DNA from: Actinospineispora spinosispora DSM 44797
Lineage (GTDB): Bacteria > Actinomycetota > Actinomycetes > Mycobacteriales > Pseudonocardiaceae
Direction of reading: 5' to 3'
Assembly (NCBI RefSeq): GCF_000429025.1
Contig: NZ_KE386834.1
Span: 522,891 to 586,890, forward strand
DNA: 64,000 nt
Made by a program: the position numbers and the translations under genes. The notes below the pieces were generated by a model. The model was not told the DNA's origin, ran no database searches, and was given only the letters and a program-made list of their open reading frames with translations. Shown here one piece after another: positions 51,895-62,089 of the stretch. Numbering within the stretch: position 1 is the stretch's first letter; each line of letters starts with the position of its first letter.

Positions 51895-52622
51895 GCGCGC
51901 TGCGGACCCCGAGGCCGGTGACCCGCCCGGTGCGCAGGCTGGTGTGCTTCCCGTGGGCCGGCTCGTCCGCGAGCGTCTACCGGAGCTGGGCGACCGCGCT
52001 GCCGGCGGGTGTCGAGCTGGTGTCGGTGCAGTACCCGGGGCGGGAGGACCGGGCACGCGAGCCGTTCGCCACCGACCTCGAGGCGCTCGCCGGTGACGTC
52101 GTCGACGAGCTGGTCCCGGTGCTCGACGAGGCACCGCTGACGCTGTTCGGGCACAGCGCGGGGGCCGGCGTCGCGCTCGCCACCGCCCGGCTCATCGAGC
52201 AGGACTTCCCCGCCGCGGTGAGCACGCTCGTCGTGTCCGGCAGGCGCGCACCCTCGGAGCCCTCGGCCGAGCGACCGGTATCGGACCTGGACGGGGCCGG
52301 CGATCAGCTCGACGCGCTGCGCTCGGCGCTGGGGCCCGCCGACCTGACCGACGAGATGCTGCGCGAGATCGTCATCCCGACACTGCGCGCCGACCTGGAG
52401 ATGCTGGCCGGCTACGACGCCCGGCCCGGTGAGCCGATCGCCGCCGACCTCACCGCGTTCACCGGCGACGCGGACCCGTCCGTCCCGATCACCTCGACCG
52501 ACCGGTGGGCCGAGCTGACCACCGGGCGGTTCACCCGCCTCGTCTTTCCCGGCGATCACTTCTACCTGCTGCCCGAGCGTGAACGGGTGCTGTCCGCGCT
52601 GGTTGCGCACATGTCCCGGTGA
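51891..52622 (+). CDS. Type II thioesterase (NRPS proofreading)
   Basis: A 243-residue external thioesterase with RLVCFPWAGSSASVYRSW, nucleophile GHSAGAG (Ser89) and C-terminal GDHFYL histidine motif. It removes stalled or mis-primed acyl groups from carrier domains. ATGA-coupled to the permease and 27 bp before NRPS 3, consistent with editing NRPS 3 and the KS-AT-ACP protein. Length and motif spacing are normal for the family. Confidence 0.9.
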   Translation: MSALRTPRPVTRPVRRLVCFPWAGSSASVYRSWATALPAGVELVSVQYPGREDRAREPFATDLEALAGDVVDELVPVLDEAPLTLFGHSAGAGVALATARLIEQDFPAAVSTLVVSGRRAPSEPSAERPVSDLDGAGDQLDALRSALGPADLTDEMLREIVIPTLRADLEMLAGYDARPGEPIAADLTAFTGDADPSVPITSTDRWAELTTGRFTRLVFPGDHFYLLPERERVLSALVAHMSR

Positions 52623-52649
52623 CTCTGGTCCCGATCGAGGAGCGTCCCC

Positions 52650-55600
52650 ATGGCCTCACCACCTGACCTCGCCCAGCGGCGCCGAGAGCTGCTGCGCGCG
52701 AAGCTCGCGGCGCGTCCGCTCCGTGCCGGAGCCGACGACCGCCGGATCCGGGCGCAGCCTCGGCCGGTGACCGGGCCGGTGAGCTGGCCGTTGACCTCGA
52801 CCCAGCGCCGCATGTGGTTCCTGCAGCAGCTCGACGCCACGGACACCTCGGCGACGTTGTGCCGCGCGCTGCGGCTCCGTGGACCCATCGACGTGACAGC
52901 GCTGCGGGCCGCCGCTCGGGATCTGGTCGCCAGGCACGAGGTGCTGCGCAGCACGTTCCACCCGGGCGAGGGCGAACCGACACAGCTGGTCGGAGTGGTC
53001 CCGGAGGAAGCGCTCACGGTGCTCGACCTACCGCGCACCGAGTCGGCCGAACATCTCCTGCACCGACTCACGCGTACCCCGTTCGACCTGGCCGCCGAGG
53101 CGCCCCTGCGACTGGTGCTCGCGCGAGTGGCGGAGAACGAACATCTGCTCGTGCTCGTCGTCCACCACGTGGCGTGTGACGACGCGAGCTGGCGGATCCT
53201 GACGGACCAGCTCGCCGCCCTGTACCGGGGCGAGTCCGGCGAGAGCGAGCGGCTGCAGGTCGGCGACGTCGCGGTGTGGCAGCGCGAGCGCGCGGGCGGC
53301 CCGGCCGAACGCGAGGAGCTGCTGTACTGGCGGGAACGTCTGGAAGGTCTCGCGGCGCCGGTCGCGCCGCAGCCGGATCACCGCGCCGGTGGCGGGCCCC
53401 AGGTGGGCTGGTGTTCCGCCGAGCTGGACGACCGGGTCGACGCGGCGGTCCGGGAGCACGGCACCCGGTCGGGTGCGACGCCGTTCGCGGTGTTGTACGC
53501 GGCGCTGCTCGTGGTGCTGCACCGGCGGACCGGTGCGACCGACCTCGCGGTGGGGTCACCGGTCAGTGGACGCACGCGGGCCGAGCTGGACGGCGTGGTC
53601 GGCGACTTCGGCAACACGGTCGTGCTGCGGACCTCGGTCGCCGACGACCCCGGTTTCGCCACCCTGCTCGACCGCGCCCGCGAGGTCGTGACCGGCGCGC
53701 TCGCGCACCAGGACCTGCCGTTCGACACCGTCGTGGAACGCGTGGCGGCCGGACGATCCGGTTCGGCCAGGACTGACGCGCTGTTCCGGGTCATGTTCCT
53801 GACCTACGACGACCGGTTCGCCGACGGTCATCCGTTCGGTCCGTCGGTCGAGGTCAGCGAGGTCCGCACACCGGCGCACGCGAGCCGGTTCGACCTGACC
53901 GTGGCGATGAGCCGGGGGACCCACGGCCTGCACGCGGAGTCGACCTACCGCGCCGAGCTGTACGCGGAGAACACCGTCGCCTCACTGTTCCAGCAGATGG
54001 CCGTGGTTCTCACCGAGGCACTGACCCGACCGGACCTCCCGATCAGCCGGCTGCCGCTGGCGGGCGCCGAGAGTGTGGCTTCTCGCGCTGCCCCCACCCG
54101 GCAGCCGGCACCCCATTTGACCGGTACCGAGGGTGAGTACGCCGCGCGGGCCGACCGCATCGCGCGCGCACTGCTGGCGCACGGTGCGGGACCGAACAGT
54201 GCGGTGGTCGTCGCGCTGCCACCGTCAGCGGACATGCTCGCCGCGCAGCTGGCGGTCTACCGGGTCGGCGCCGTCCACGTGCCGGTCGACCCCCGGCACC
54301 CGCCGGCACGCACCGCACTGGTCGTCGAGGGCGTGGACCCGCTGGTCGTGGTGACCGAGCACGAGGTGGCGGACCGCCTGGGCGCCGCTCTCGGCGAAGC
54401 GGAACGTCTGTTCGTCGAGGACCTTCCCGATACCGCGCCGGCGACGGCGTCACCGGCCCGGCCCGAGGACGCCGCGTACGTCATCCACACCTCCGGGTCC
54501 ACCGGCAGGCCCAAGGGCGTGGTGGTCACCCGGGCGAACCTGGCGTCGATGCTGGAGGCCACCGCCGCCGCGCTGCCCGTGCCGCTGGGGCCCTCCGACG
54601 TGTGGAGCGTGACGCACTCGGCGGCGTTCGACTTCTCGGTGTGGGAGATCTGGGGCGCCATGGCGCACGGCTCCCGCCTCGTCCTCGTCGACCACGACAC
54701 GGTGCGCGAACCCCGAGCGCTGGCCCGGCTGCTGGTCGAGGAGGGCGTGACGGTTCTGAGCCAGACGCCGTCGGCGTTCGCCGGTCTGGTCGCGGCCGAC
54801 GAGGAGGACCCCGCGCTGCTCGCCGGTTCGGCGCTGCGGCTCATCGTGTTCGGCGGTGAACCGTTGGAACCGGAGCTCGTGCGCCGCTGGTACGCGCGGC
54901 ATCCGCACGACGGTCCGGTGCTGGTCAACATGTACGGCATCACCGAGACCACGGTGCACGCGAGCGCGCTGGTGCTGAACCCGTCGATCGTCGAGCGTCT
55001 TCCCGGTGGGGCGTCCGGCACGCCGATCGGCCAGGCGCTGCCCGGCCAGTGGCTCGACGTCGTCGACCCGACCGGCCGCCCCGTGCCGACCGGGGTGCTC
55101 GGCGAGCTGTGGGTCGGCGGCCCCGGCGTCTCGCGCGGCTACCTCGGGGATCCGGCGCGCACCGCGGAGCGGTTCGTCGCCGGCCCGGACGGCATGCGGT
55201 ACTACCGCAGCGGTGACCTTGCCCGGCGTGGCCCGGACGGTGGTCTGCTGCATCTGGGGCGCATCGACGACCAGATCAGCCTGCGCGGCTACCGCATCGA
55301 GCCGGGGGAGGTCGCCTCGGTCGTCGCGGAGGTGACCGGCGCCTCGGACGTTGTGGTGCTCGTCGTCGACCGTGCCGGTGATCCGAGACTGGTCGCGTTC
55401 GTCGTCACCGACGCGATCGACCCGGCGCGGCTGCGCGCGGGGCTCGCCGGGCGGCTGACCGAACCGATGATCCCGTCCGAATTCTTCGCCGTCGACCGCC
55501 TGCCGCTGACCACGAGCGGCAAGGTCGACCGCCGGGCGCTCGCGGAGATCGCGGCGACCAGAGCACCCGAGGAGCCCGGTTCGCGGCGTAGCCCGGAAGG

Positions 55601-58600
55601 GCCGGTCGAACAGACCGTCGCGGCGCTGTTCGCGGACGTGCTCGGGGTGCCGGAGGCCTCGGTCGGCGCGGACGACGACTTCTTCACCCTCGGCGGACAC
55701 TCGCTGCTGGCGGTGCGCCTGGCGAGCGCGCTGCGCGGCGCGTTCGACGCCGACGTGGACGTCCGCACGGTGTTCGACGCGGCGACGGTCGCGGGCATCG
55801 CGTCCGTGGTGACCGGCGACCAGGTGACGGCCCGGCCGCTGCTCACCGCGCGGGACCGCCCTGAGCACCTGCCGGTCGCCGAGCTCGCGCACGGACTGTG
55901 GTTCCTGAACCGACTGGACCCGAAGAGCCCCACCTATCACGTACCGATCGAGATCCGGCTGCGTGGACGGGTCGACACCGACGCGCTGCGCCGAGCGCTG
56001 CAAGACGTCGTTGCACGGCACGAGAGCCTGCGCACCAGCTATCCGAGAGGCGGCGCGGCCGAGCAGGTGATCCTGCCGGACACACCGATCGAGATCACCG
56101 AGCACACGGAGATCACCGACGAGCTGCTCGAGGTTCCGTTCGACCTCGCGACGGCGCCACCGGTCCGCCTGCTGCTGGCACCCACCGAAGGCGGCATGAC
56201 CGGGGTGCTGCTCCTGCACCACATCGCGGCCGACGAAGGTTCGCTGGGCCCACTGCTCGACGACCTCGGCACGGCGTACACCGCCCGGTCCCAGGGGCGG
56301 GCGCCCGAGTGGCCACCGCTGCCGGTGCAGTACGCGGACTGGTCGCTGTGGCACCGGGAGCTGCTCGGTGACGGTCCGTCGAGCGAACGAGAGCGCCAGC
56401 GCGAACACTGGGCCCGCGCGCTGGCCGGAGCACCGGAGCGGCTCGAGCTCCCGCTGGACCGGCCGCGCCCCGCGACCAGGGACACCTCGGGGGGCCGGGT
56501 GCCGCTGCGGATCGATCCGCGGCTGCGCCGCGCGGTCGGACGGCTCGCCTCGGCGCACGGTGTCAGCACGTTCATGGTGCTGCACGCGGCGCTGGCCACG
56601 CTGCTGACCCGGTTCGGAGCCGGCGAGGACATCACCGTCGGCTCTCCCGTCGGGCGGCGTACCGAACCCGCGCTGAACGGGGTGGTCGGCTACCTGGTCA
56701 ACACCGTCGTCCTGCGCACCGACACCGGCGGTGACCCGTCCTTCGCCGAGCTGCTCGGCCGGGTGCGGAAGGTCGCGCTCGACGCCTACGCGAACGCGGA
56801 CCTGCCGTTCGAGCAGGTGGTGAACACCGTGGCGCCGGGACGGAGCACCGCCACGACACCGCTGTTCCAGGTGTTGCTGTCCTACGCGGCGGGTGCGCTG
56901 CCGACGCCCGCGTTCGGTGACCTCGACGTCACCGTCGCGCCCAGGGCCACCGCGACCGCGAAGTTCGACCTCACGCTCAACCTCGCCGAACAGCCCGATG
57001 CGGATGGCGCGGCCGCGATCGAGGGCGTGCTCGCGTTCCGGACCGACGTGTTCGACCGGGCCACGGCCGACCGGCTGGCGACCGCACTGCCGCGAATCCT
57101 GACCCAGGTCGCGGCTGAGCCGCGGCGGCCGATCGGGGATCTCGACATCCTCGGCGACGAGGCCGACCGCATCCTGCGCGACTGGAACGACACCCTGGCC
57201 CCAAAACCCACCGACGACGTGCTCACCCAGATAACGAAAGCGGCTGCCGAGGCCCCGACGGCCCCGGCGGTGGTCAGCGCGGACGGAGAGGAGCTGAGCT
57301 ATCGGGAGCTGGTCGAGCGAATGAACAAGCTCGGTCATCTGCTGCGGAAACGACTCGAAGAGACCGGGGAGGAACGCTACATCGGGCTGCTCCTGCCTCG
57401 GGGTCCCGCGCTGGTCACCGCACTGCTCGGCGTGCTGGCCTCGGACGCGGCGTTCGTCCCGGTCGACGCCGGGCTCCCGGCGGCGCGGGTCGCCGAGCTC
57501 TGCGCGAGCCTCGACGCGGTGGTCACCGACACGGCGACCCGGCACCTGCTCGACGGGGTACCGGACGTACCGGTGATCGTGCTCGACGCCGTGGCCGACG
57601 AGCTGGCCCGCCAACCGGCCGGACCACCCCCTCGGCGCACCGGTACCGAGGCACCGAACGGCCTGCGAGCGGCGTACGTGATCCACACGAGCGGGTCGAC
57701 CGGGGTGCCGAAGAGCGCGGTCATCGTGCACGACGCGATCGCCAGCCGGATGACCTGGCAGCGCGCGAAGCTGGGCCTCACCCCGGACGACGGGGTGCTG
57801 CACAAGGCGCCGCTGACGTTCGACATCTCGGTCAACGAGCTGCTCCTGCCGTTGACCGCTGGCGCCCGGTTGGTGCTGGCCGAACCGGGCAGGCACGGCG
57901 ACCTCGCGCACCTGCTGGACGTCATCGACGGGCACCGGGTCAGCTTCGTCTACCTGGTCGCCTCGATGCTCGAGGTGATGCTGGAGACGCCCTCGGTGGC
58001 CGAGCGGGCGCGCAGCCTGCGCCACCTGTGGTGCGGCGGCGAGAAGCTGACCGCAGAGCTGCTGATGCGCACCCGAGAGGCACTCGACGTCACGCTGTAC
58101 CACGGGTACGGGCCGGCGGAGACCACGATCGGCGTCTGCTCGGAGACGCACCCGGCGGGCGAGCGTGGCGAGATCGCCGAGGTCACGCTGGGCCGGCCGA
58201 ACCCGAACACCGTGCTGTACGTGCTGGACCGGCGGCTGCGCCCGGTTCCGCCCGGCGTCGGCGGGGAGCTGTACGTGGGCGGCATCCTGCTCGGCCGGGG
58301 CTACCGGGGCGACCCGGCGCGCACGGCGGAACGTTTCGTACCCGACCCGTTCGGCACCGGCGGCAGGTTGTACGCCACCGGTGACCTGGCCCGCTACCGG
58401 GCAGACGGCAGGCTCGAGTTCCTGGGCAGGGCCGACAACCAGGTCAAGGTGCGGGGCGCCCGGGTCGAGCTGGAAGAGGTCGAGTCGGTGCTGCGTGGGC
58501 ATCCCCGGGTGCGCCAGGCTGCGGCCGTGCTGCTCGACCCCGGTGCGTCGGCCCGGCTGGCCGTCGCCTGGGTGCCCGAACCGGGCCCGTCGGCGCCGGA

Positions 58601-59093
58601 CCGCGACGACGTGCTGGGCTGGTTGCGCGACCGTCTCCCGGCCGCCGCGGTGCCGAGCGTGCTCTCCGCTGTGCCCGAGCTGCCGCTGCGCACGTCCGGG
58701 AAGGTCGACCGGGCGCTGCTGTCGAGCTGGCTGGTCGAGACCGAACGAGCGCACGCGCTGAACGAACCGGTCGACCCGCCGCGCGGTGACCGTGAGGAGC
58801 TGGTGGCCAAGGTCTGGTCCGAGGTCCTCGGGCTGCCGCTGGACCAGGTCGGCGCGCGATCCGGGTTCTTCGACCTCGGCGGCAACTCGCTGTCGATGGT
58901 CATCGTGCAGCAGCGTCTCGCCGAGGAGATCGGCCGGGAACCCGCGCTGCTCGACCTGCTAGCGCACCCGACCGTCGCGGACCTGGCCCGACTGCTCGGT
59001 GAACCCGAGGAACCGACCGTGGATCCCGCCCTGTCGCGGGCACGCGAACGTGCCGCACGGGCGCGGCGGGCGGCCCGGCGGAGGCGGCCATGA
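52650..59093 (+). CDS. NRPS 3: C-A(Thr)-T-C-A(hOrn)-T
   Basis: A 2147-residue dimodular synthetase. C1 has HHVACDD (His172; Asp where Gly is usual). A1: A3 HTSGSTGRPKG (His613), signature DFWSVGMVHK, a threonine code. Carrier Ser1018 in GGHSLL. C2: HHIAADEG (His1190). A2: His1679 region, signature DINYWGGIGK, the hydroxyornithine code found twice in locus 1. Carrier Ser2080 in GGNSLS. No epimerase and no thioesterase; the chain must pass to another protein, perhaps the KS-AT-ACP encoded next (ATGA overlap). The C-terminus is a run of Arg/Ala (RARRAARRRRP), possibly a docking tail. ATG follows GAGGAG. Confidence 0.9.
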   Translation: MASPPDLAQRRRELLRAKLAARPLRAGADDRRIRAQPRPVTGPVSWPLTSTQRRMWFLQQLDATDTSATLCRALRLRGPIDVTALRAAARDLVARHEVLRSTFHPGEGEPTQLVGVVPEEALTVLDLPRTESAEHLLHRLTRTPFDLAAEAPLRLVLARVAENEHLLVLVVHHVACDDASWRILTDQLAALYRGESGESERLQVGDVAVWQRERAGGPAEREELLYWRERLEGLAAPVAPQPDHRAGGGPQVGWCSAELDDRVDAAVREHGTRSGATPFAVLYAALLVVLHRRTGATDLAVGSPVSGRTRAELDGVVGDFGNTVVLRTSVADDPGFATLLDRAREVVTGALAHQDLPFDTVVERVAAGRSGSARTDALFRVMFLTYDDRFADGHPFGPSVEVSEVRTPAHASRFDLTVAMSRGTHGLHAESTYRAELYAENTVASLFQQMAVVLTEALTRPDLPISRLPLAGAESVASRAAPTRQPAPHLTGTEGEYAARADRIARALLAHGAGPNSAVVVALPPSADMLAAQLAVYRVGAVHVPVDPRHPPARTALVVEGVDPLVVVTEHEVADRLGAALGEAERLFVEDLPDTAPATASPARPEDAAYVIHTSGSTGRPKGVVVTRANLASMLEATAAALPVPLGPSDVWSVTHSAAFDFSVWEIWGAMAHGSRLVLVDHDTVREPRALARLLVEEGVTVLSQTPSAFAGLVAADEEDPALLAGSALRLIVFGGEPLEPELVRRWYARHPHDGPVLVNMYGITETTVHASALVLNPSIVERLPGGASGTPIGQALPGQWLDVVDPTGRPVPTGVLGELWVGGPGVSRGYLGDPARTAERFVAGPDGMRYYRSGDLARRGPDGGLLHLGRIDDQISLRGYRIEPGEVASVVAEVTGASDVVVLVVDRAGDPRLVAFVVTDAIDPARLRAGLAGRLTEPMIPSEFFAVDRLPLTTSGKVDRRALAEIAATRAPEEPGSRRSPEGPVEQTVAALFADVLGVPEASVGADDDFFTLGGHSLLAVRLASALRGAFDADVDVRTVFDAATVAGIASVVTGDQVTARPLLTARDRPEHLPVAELAHGLWFLNRLDPKSPTYHVPIEIRLRGRVDTDALRRALQDVVARHESLRTSYPRGGAAEQVILPDTPIEITEHTEITDELLEVPFDLATAPPVRLLLAPTEGGMTGVLLLHHIAADEGSLGPLLDDLGTAYTARSQGRAPEWPPLPVQYADWSLWHRELLGDGPSSERERQREHWARALAGAPERLELPLDRPRPATRDTSGGRVPLRIDPRLRRAVGRLASAHGVSTFMVLHAALATLLTRFGAGEDITVGSPVGRRTEPALNGVVGYLVNTVVLRTDTGGDPSFAELLGRVRKVALDAYANADLPFEQVVNTVAPGRSTATTPLFQVLLSYAAGALPTPAFGDLDVTVAPRATATAKFDLTLNLAEQPDADGAAAIEGVLAFRTDVFDRATADRLATALPRILTQVAAEPRRPIGDLDILGDEADRILRDWNDTLAPKPTDDVLTQITKAAAEAPTAPAVVSADGEELSYRELVERMNKLGHLLRKRLEETGEERYIGLLLPRGPALVTALLGVLASDAAFVPVDAGLPAARVAELCASLDAVVTDTATRHLLDGVPDVPVIVLDAVADELARQPAGPPPRRTGTEAPNGLRAAYVIHTSGSTGVPKSAVIVHDAIASRMTWQRAKLGLTPDDGVLHKAPLTFDISVNELLLPLTAGARLVLAEPGRHGDLAHLLDVIDGHRVSFVYLVASMLEVMLETPSVAERARSLRHLWCGGEKLTAELLMRTREALDVTLYHGYGPAETTIGVCSETHPAGERGEIAEVTLGRPNPNTVLYVLDRRLRPVPPGVGGELYVGGILLGRGYRGDPARTAERFVPDPFGTGGRLYATGDLARYRADGRLEFLGRADNQVKVRGARVELEEVESVLRGHPRVRQAAAVLLDPGASARLAVAWVPEPGPSAPDRDDVLGWLRDRLPAAAVPSVLSAVPELPLRTSGKVDRALLSSWLVETERAHALNEPVDPPRGDREELVAKVWSEVLGLPLDQVGARSGFFDLGGNSLSMVIVQQRLAEEIGREPALLDLLAHPTVADLARLLGEPEEPTVDPALSRARERAARARRAARRRRP

Positions 59094-62089
59094 GCGAGTT
59101 CGACGACCTGGACGTCGCCGTGGTCGGCATGGCGGCGCGCTTCGCCGGGGCCGACGACCTCGAGCGGTTCTGGCGCATGCTGGTCGAGGGCCGCGACGGA
59201 ACCCGGCTCATCGACCGGGACTCGTTCCTGGCCGCCGGCGGCACCTCGACGCAGCTCGACGACCCGGACCTGGTGCTGCGCTGCACCGCGATCGACGGCA
59301 TCGGTGACTTCGACGCCGAGTACTTCGGGGTGAACCCGGCGGACGCGCAGCTGATGGACCCGCAGCACCGGCTGTTCCTGGAGACGGCGTACCGCGCGCT
59401 GGAACACGCCGGTCACGACCCCGACGACCCGCAGCGGGCGGTCGGCGTCTACGCCGGGTCCGGGCTGCCCAGCTACCTGCTGCGCAACGTCATGCCGTGG
59501 TACCTGGGCACCGAGGCACAGACCGACCCGATGGCCGAGCTGATGACGGTGGCCGCCGGGACCGCGCCCAGCACGCTGGCCACCCGGGTCGCCTACCTGC
59601 TCGGTCTGACCGGACCGGCGATGACCGTCGCCACCGCGTGCTCGACCTCGCTCGTCGCGCTGCACCTGGCCTGCCAGGACCTCATCGGGCTGCGCACCGA
59701 CGTCGCACTGGCCGGTGGCGCGACGCTCAACCCGGCCGCGTGGCGCGGGTACCGCTGGCTCGACGGCGGGCTCATGTCGAGGGACGGCCGGTGCCGCGCG
59801 TTCGACGCCGCCGCCGACGGCATGGCGGGCGGTGACGGCGTGGGTGTCGTCGTGCTGAAACGGCTCGCCGACGCGGTCGCCGACGGCGACACCGTCTACG
59901 GCGTGATCGCCGGGTCGGCGGTCAACAACGACGGTCGCCGCAAGGTCGGCTTCGCCGCCCCGAGCACACAGGGCCAGGCCGAGGTGATCGTCGCGGCGCA
60001 CGCTGCCGCCGGGGTGTCCGCCGAGGACATCGACTACGTCGAGGCGCACGGCACCGGCACCCAGGTCGGTGACCCGGTGGAGGTCGCGGCACTCACCGCC
60101 GCCTTCCGGTCCGGCCCCGACACCCTCCCGGCGGGCCGGTGCGGGCTGGGCGCGGTCAAGACGAACGTGGGCCACACCGACACCGCGGCGGGCGTGGCCG
60201 GGCTGATCAAGACCCTGCTGGCGCTGGACCGCGAGCAGATTCCGGCGACCCTGCACTACACGGCACCGAACCCGCTCATCGACTTCACCGACAGCCCGTT
60301 CAGCGTCGTCGACTCGCTCCGACCGTGGCCCCGATCGGACCGGCCGAGGTACGCCGGTGTCAGCTCGTTCGGCATCGGCGGCACGAACGCGCACGTGGTG
60401 GTCCGTGAGGCCCCCGAACCGACCCCGAGGACGCCGATCGCCGAACAGGACGGGCCGCAGCTGCTCATGCTGTCCGCCCGATCCGCCGACGCGCTCGCTT
60501 GTTCCTGCCGCGAGCTCGCCGCGCACCTGCGCGAGCACCCGGGTACCGACCTCGGCGACGTGGCACGGACCTTGGACGAGGGCAGACGGACGATGCAGTT
60601 CCGTGCGGCGATCGTGGCGCCGTCGAGGGCGGCGACCTCGGCGGCCGCGGACCTGTTGGACACCCGGGCGGACGCCATGGCCGACAACCCACCGCGCCCG
60701 AGCCGTTCCGCGCGGCCGCTGGTGCTGCTCTACAGCGGTGCCGCCAGCACGGTGGCGCCGGAGGTGGTGCGCGAGCTGGCGGCGTTCAGCCCGCCGTTCG
60801 CGGACACGGTGGCCGAGGCGGCGCGGGTCCTGCGCCCGCTGCTGGGGACCGACCTGGCCGAAGCCCTCTACTCCGGCGGGGTACCTGATGCCCGTGACGA
60901 CCCAGCCGCGCTGTCCTCCGCCGCGGTCGTCGCACTGGAGTTCGCGCTGACCGCGCTGCTCGGGACGTTCGGCATCACTCCCGCGACCGTGCTCGGCCAC
61001 AGCCTCGGCGAGTACGCGGCGGCATCCGTCGCCGGTGTCCTCGGCCGGGGCGACACGCTGGAGACCGTGGTCCACCGCCAACGTCTGCTGGACGCGGTCG
61101 AGCCGGACGGGGCCGCCGAGGCTCTGCTGGCCGACCCGGACGACCTCGGCCCGCTGCCGGACGGCGTGTACCTGTCGGTCACGACCGGGCCCGGCTCGTG
61201 CGTCGTGTCCGGTCGTCGCGCCGTGCTGGACACCTGGCTGGCCGAGGGCATCGGCGAGCGGATTCCGCATCGGCCGCTGCCCGCCGGGTACGCGGTGCAC
61301 TGTCCGCACCTGGAACCCGCCGCCGACGCCCTGCGCGCGCTGTTCGAGTCGACCGCCCGCGCGACGCCTCGGACACGCTGGGTCTCGACCGTTCCCGGTT
61401 CACGGGGCGACGCCGAGTCATGGGTCCGGCACAGCATCGGGCCGGTCGACTTCGAGGCCGCGCTGCGTACCGCGGCGGGACGGGCACGGCCCGCGTTCCT
61501 GGAGGTCGGCCCCGGGCGGGCGCTGGCGAGGGCCGCGAAGTCCGTCTTCGGCGACGAGACCCCGTCGGCGGCGACCCTGCCGGGACCCCGGCACGGGGCG
61601 CTAGCGGCCCTGTTCGACGCTCTCGGGGCGCTGTGGTGCGCCGGGGTCGACGTGACCATGGCCGGGACCCGGCCGTCCGGAGCGCGGCTGATCCCGCTGC
61701 CCGGGCACCCGTGGAACCGCAAGCGGTACTGGATGGACCCACCCGGTGCACCGGCCGTCGAGCAGGGCGACTCATCGGAGCCCTCGCCGGTGCCGCGACC
61801 GAGCGCCGGTGCACCCCGCCCGTCGCTCGCCGGCCCGTACACGGCGCCCGGGACCGAACCCGAACGACGTCTGGCGCGGTTGTGCGCGGCCGCACTCGGA
61901 TTCGCCGAGGTCGGCATGGACGACGATGTGTTCGCGCTCGGCGCCGACTCGCTGAGCGCGCTGCGGCTCGTCCAACGGGTCCGCACCGAGTTCGGCGCCG
62001 CGCCCGGAGTGCGGGACTTCCTCCTGGACCCGAAGGTGCGCAACCTGCTCGTCCCCAGTCCCACGACCCAGAATGAGGCGATGTCGTGA
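59090..62089 (+). CDS. Type I PKS module KS-AT-ACP
   Basis: A 999-residue minimal PKS. KS: Cys184 in TACSTS, His320 in EAHGTGT, His362 in NVGHT, all present. AT: Ser638 in GHSLGEY and the RQRL arginine, but the usual FPGQG opening is LLYSG and the HAFH/YASH specificity site reads YAVH, so extender choice is unclear. ACP: Ser954 in GADSLS. No KR, DH, ER or TE. It would add one two-carbon unit, as PKS modules do in mycobactin- and yersiniabactin-type assembly. ATGA-coupled to NRPS 3 and GTGA-coupled to the last gene. Confidence 0.88.
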   Translation: MSEFDDLDVAVVGMAARFAGADDLERFWRMLVEGRDGTRLIDRDSFLAAGGTSTQLDDPDLVLRCTAIDGIGDFDAEYFGVNPADAQLMDPQHRLFLETAYRALEHAGHDPDDPQRAVGVYAGSGLPSYLLRNVMPWYLGTEAQTDPMAELMTVAAGTAPSTLATRVAYLLGLTGPAMTVATACSTSLVALHLACQDLIGLRTDVALAGGATLNPAAWRGYRWLDGGLMSRDGRCRAFDAAADGMAGGDGVGVVVLKRLADAVADGDTVYGVIAGSAVNNDGRRKVGFAAPSTQGQAEVIVAAHAAAGVSAEDIDYVEAHGTGTQVGDPVEVAALTAAFRSGPDTLPAGRCGLGAVKTNVGHTDTAAGVAGLIKTLLALDREQIPATLHYTAPNPLIDFTDSPFSVVDSLRPWPRSDRPRYAGVSSFGIGGTNAHVVVREAPEPTPRTPIAEQDGPQLLMLSARSADALACSCRELAAHLREHPGTDLGDVARTLDEGRRTMQFRAAIVAPSRAATSAAADLLDTRADAMADNPPRPSRSARPLVLLYSGAASTVAPEVVRELAAFSPPFADTVAEAARVLRPLLGTDLAEALYSGGVPDARDDPAALSSAAVVALEFALTALLGTFGITPATVLGHSLGEYAAASVAGVLGRGDTLETVVHRQRLLDAVEPDGAAEALLADPDDLGPLPDGVYLSVTTGPGSCVVSGRRAVLDTWLAEGIGERIPHRPLPAGYAVHCPHLEPAADALRALFESTARATPRTRWVSTVPGSRGDAESWVRHSIGPVDFEAALRTAAGRARPAFLEVGPGRALARAAKSVFGDETPSAATLPGPRHGALAALFDALGALWCAGVDVTMAGTRPSGARLIPLPGHPWNRKRYWMDPPGAPAVEQGDSSEPSPVPRPSAGAPRPSLAGPYTAPGTEPERRLARLCAAALGFAEVGMDDDVFALGADSLSALRLVQRVRTEFGAAPGVRDFLLDPKVRNLLVPSPTTQNEAMS

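Noticed and set aside
54450..58754. 1434-codon antisense open frame opposite NRPS 3
   Set aside because: Same shadow character; the plus strand carries all catalytic motifs.
58394..61309. 971-codon antisense frame spanning the NRPS 3/PKS junction
   Set aside because: Crosses two coupled genes in antisense and has no recognisable fold.
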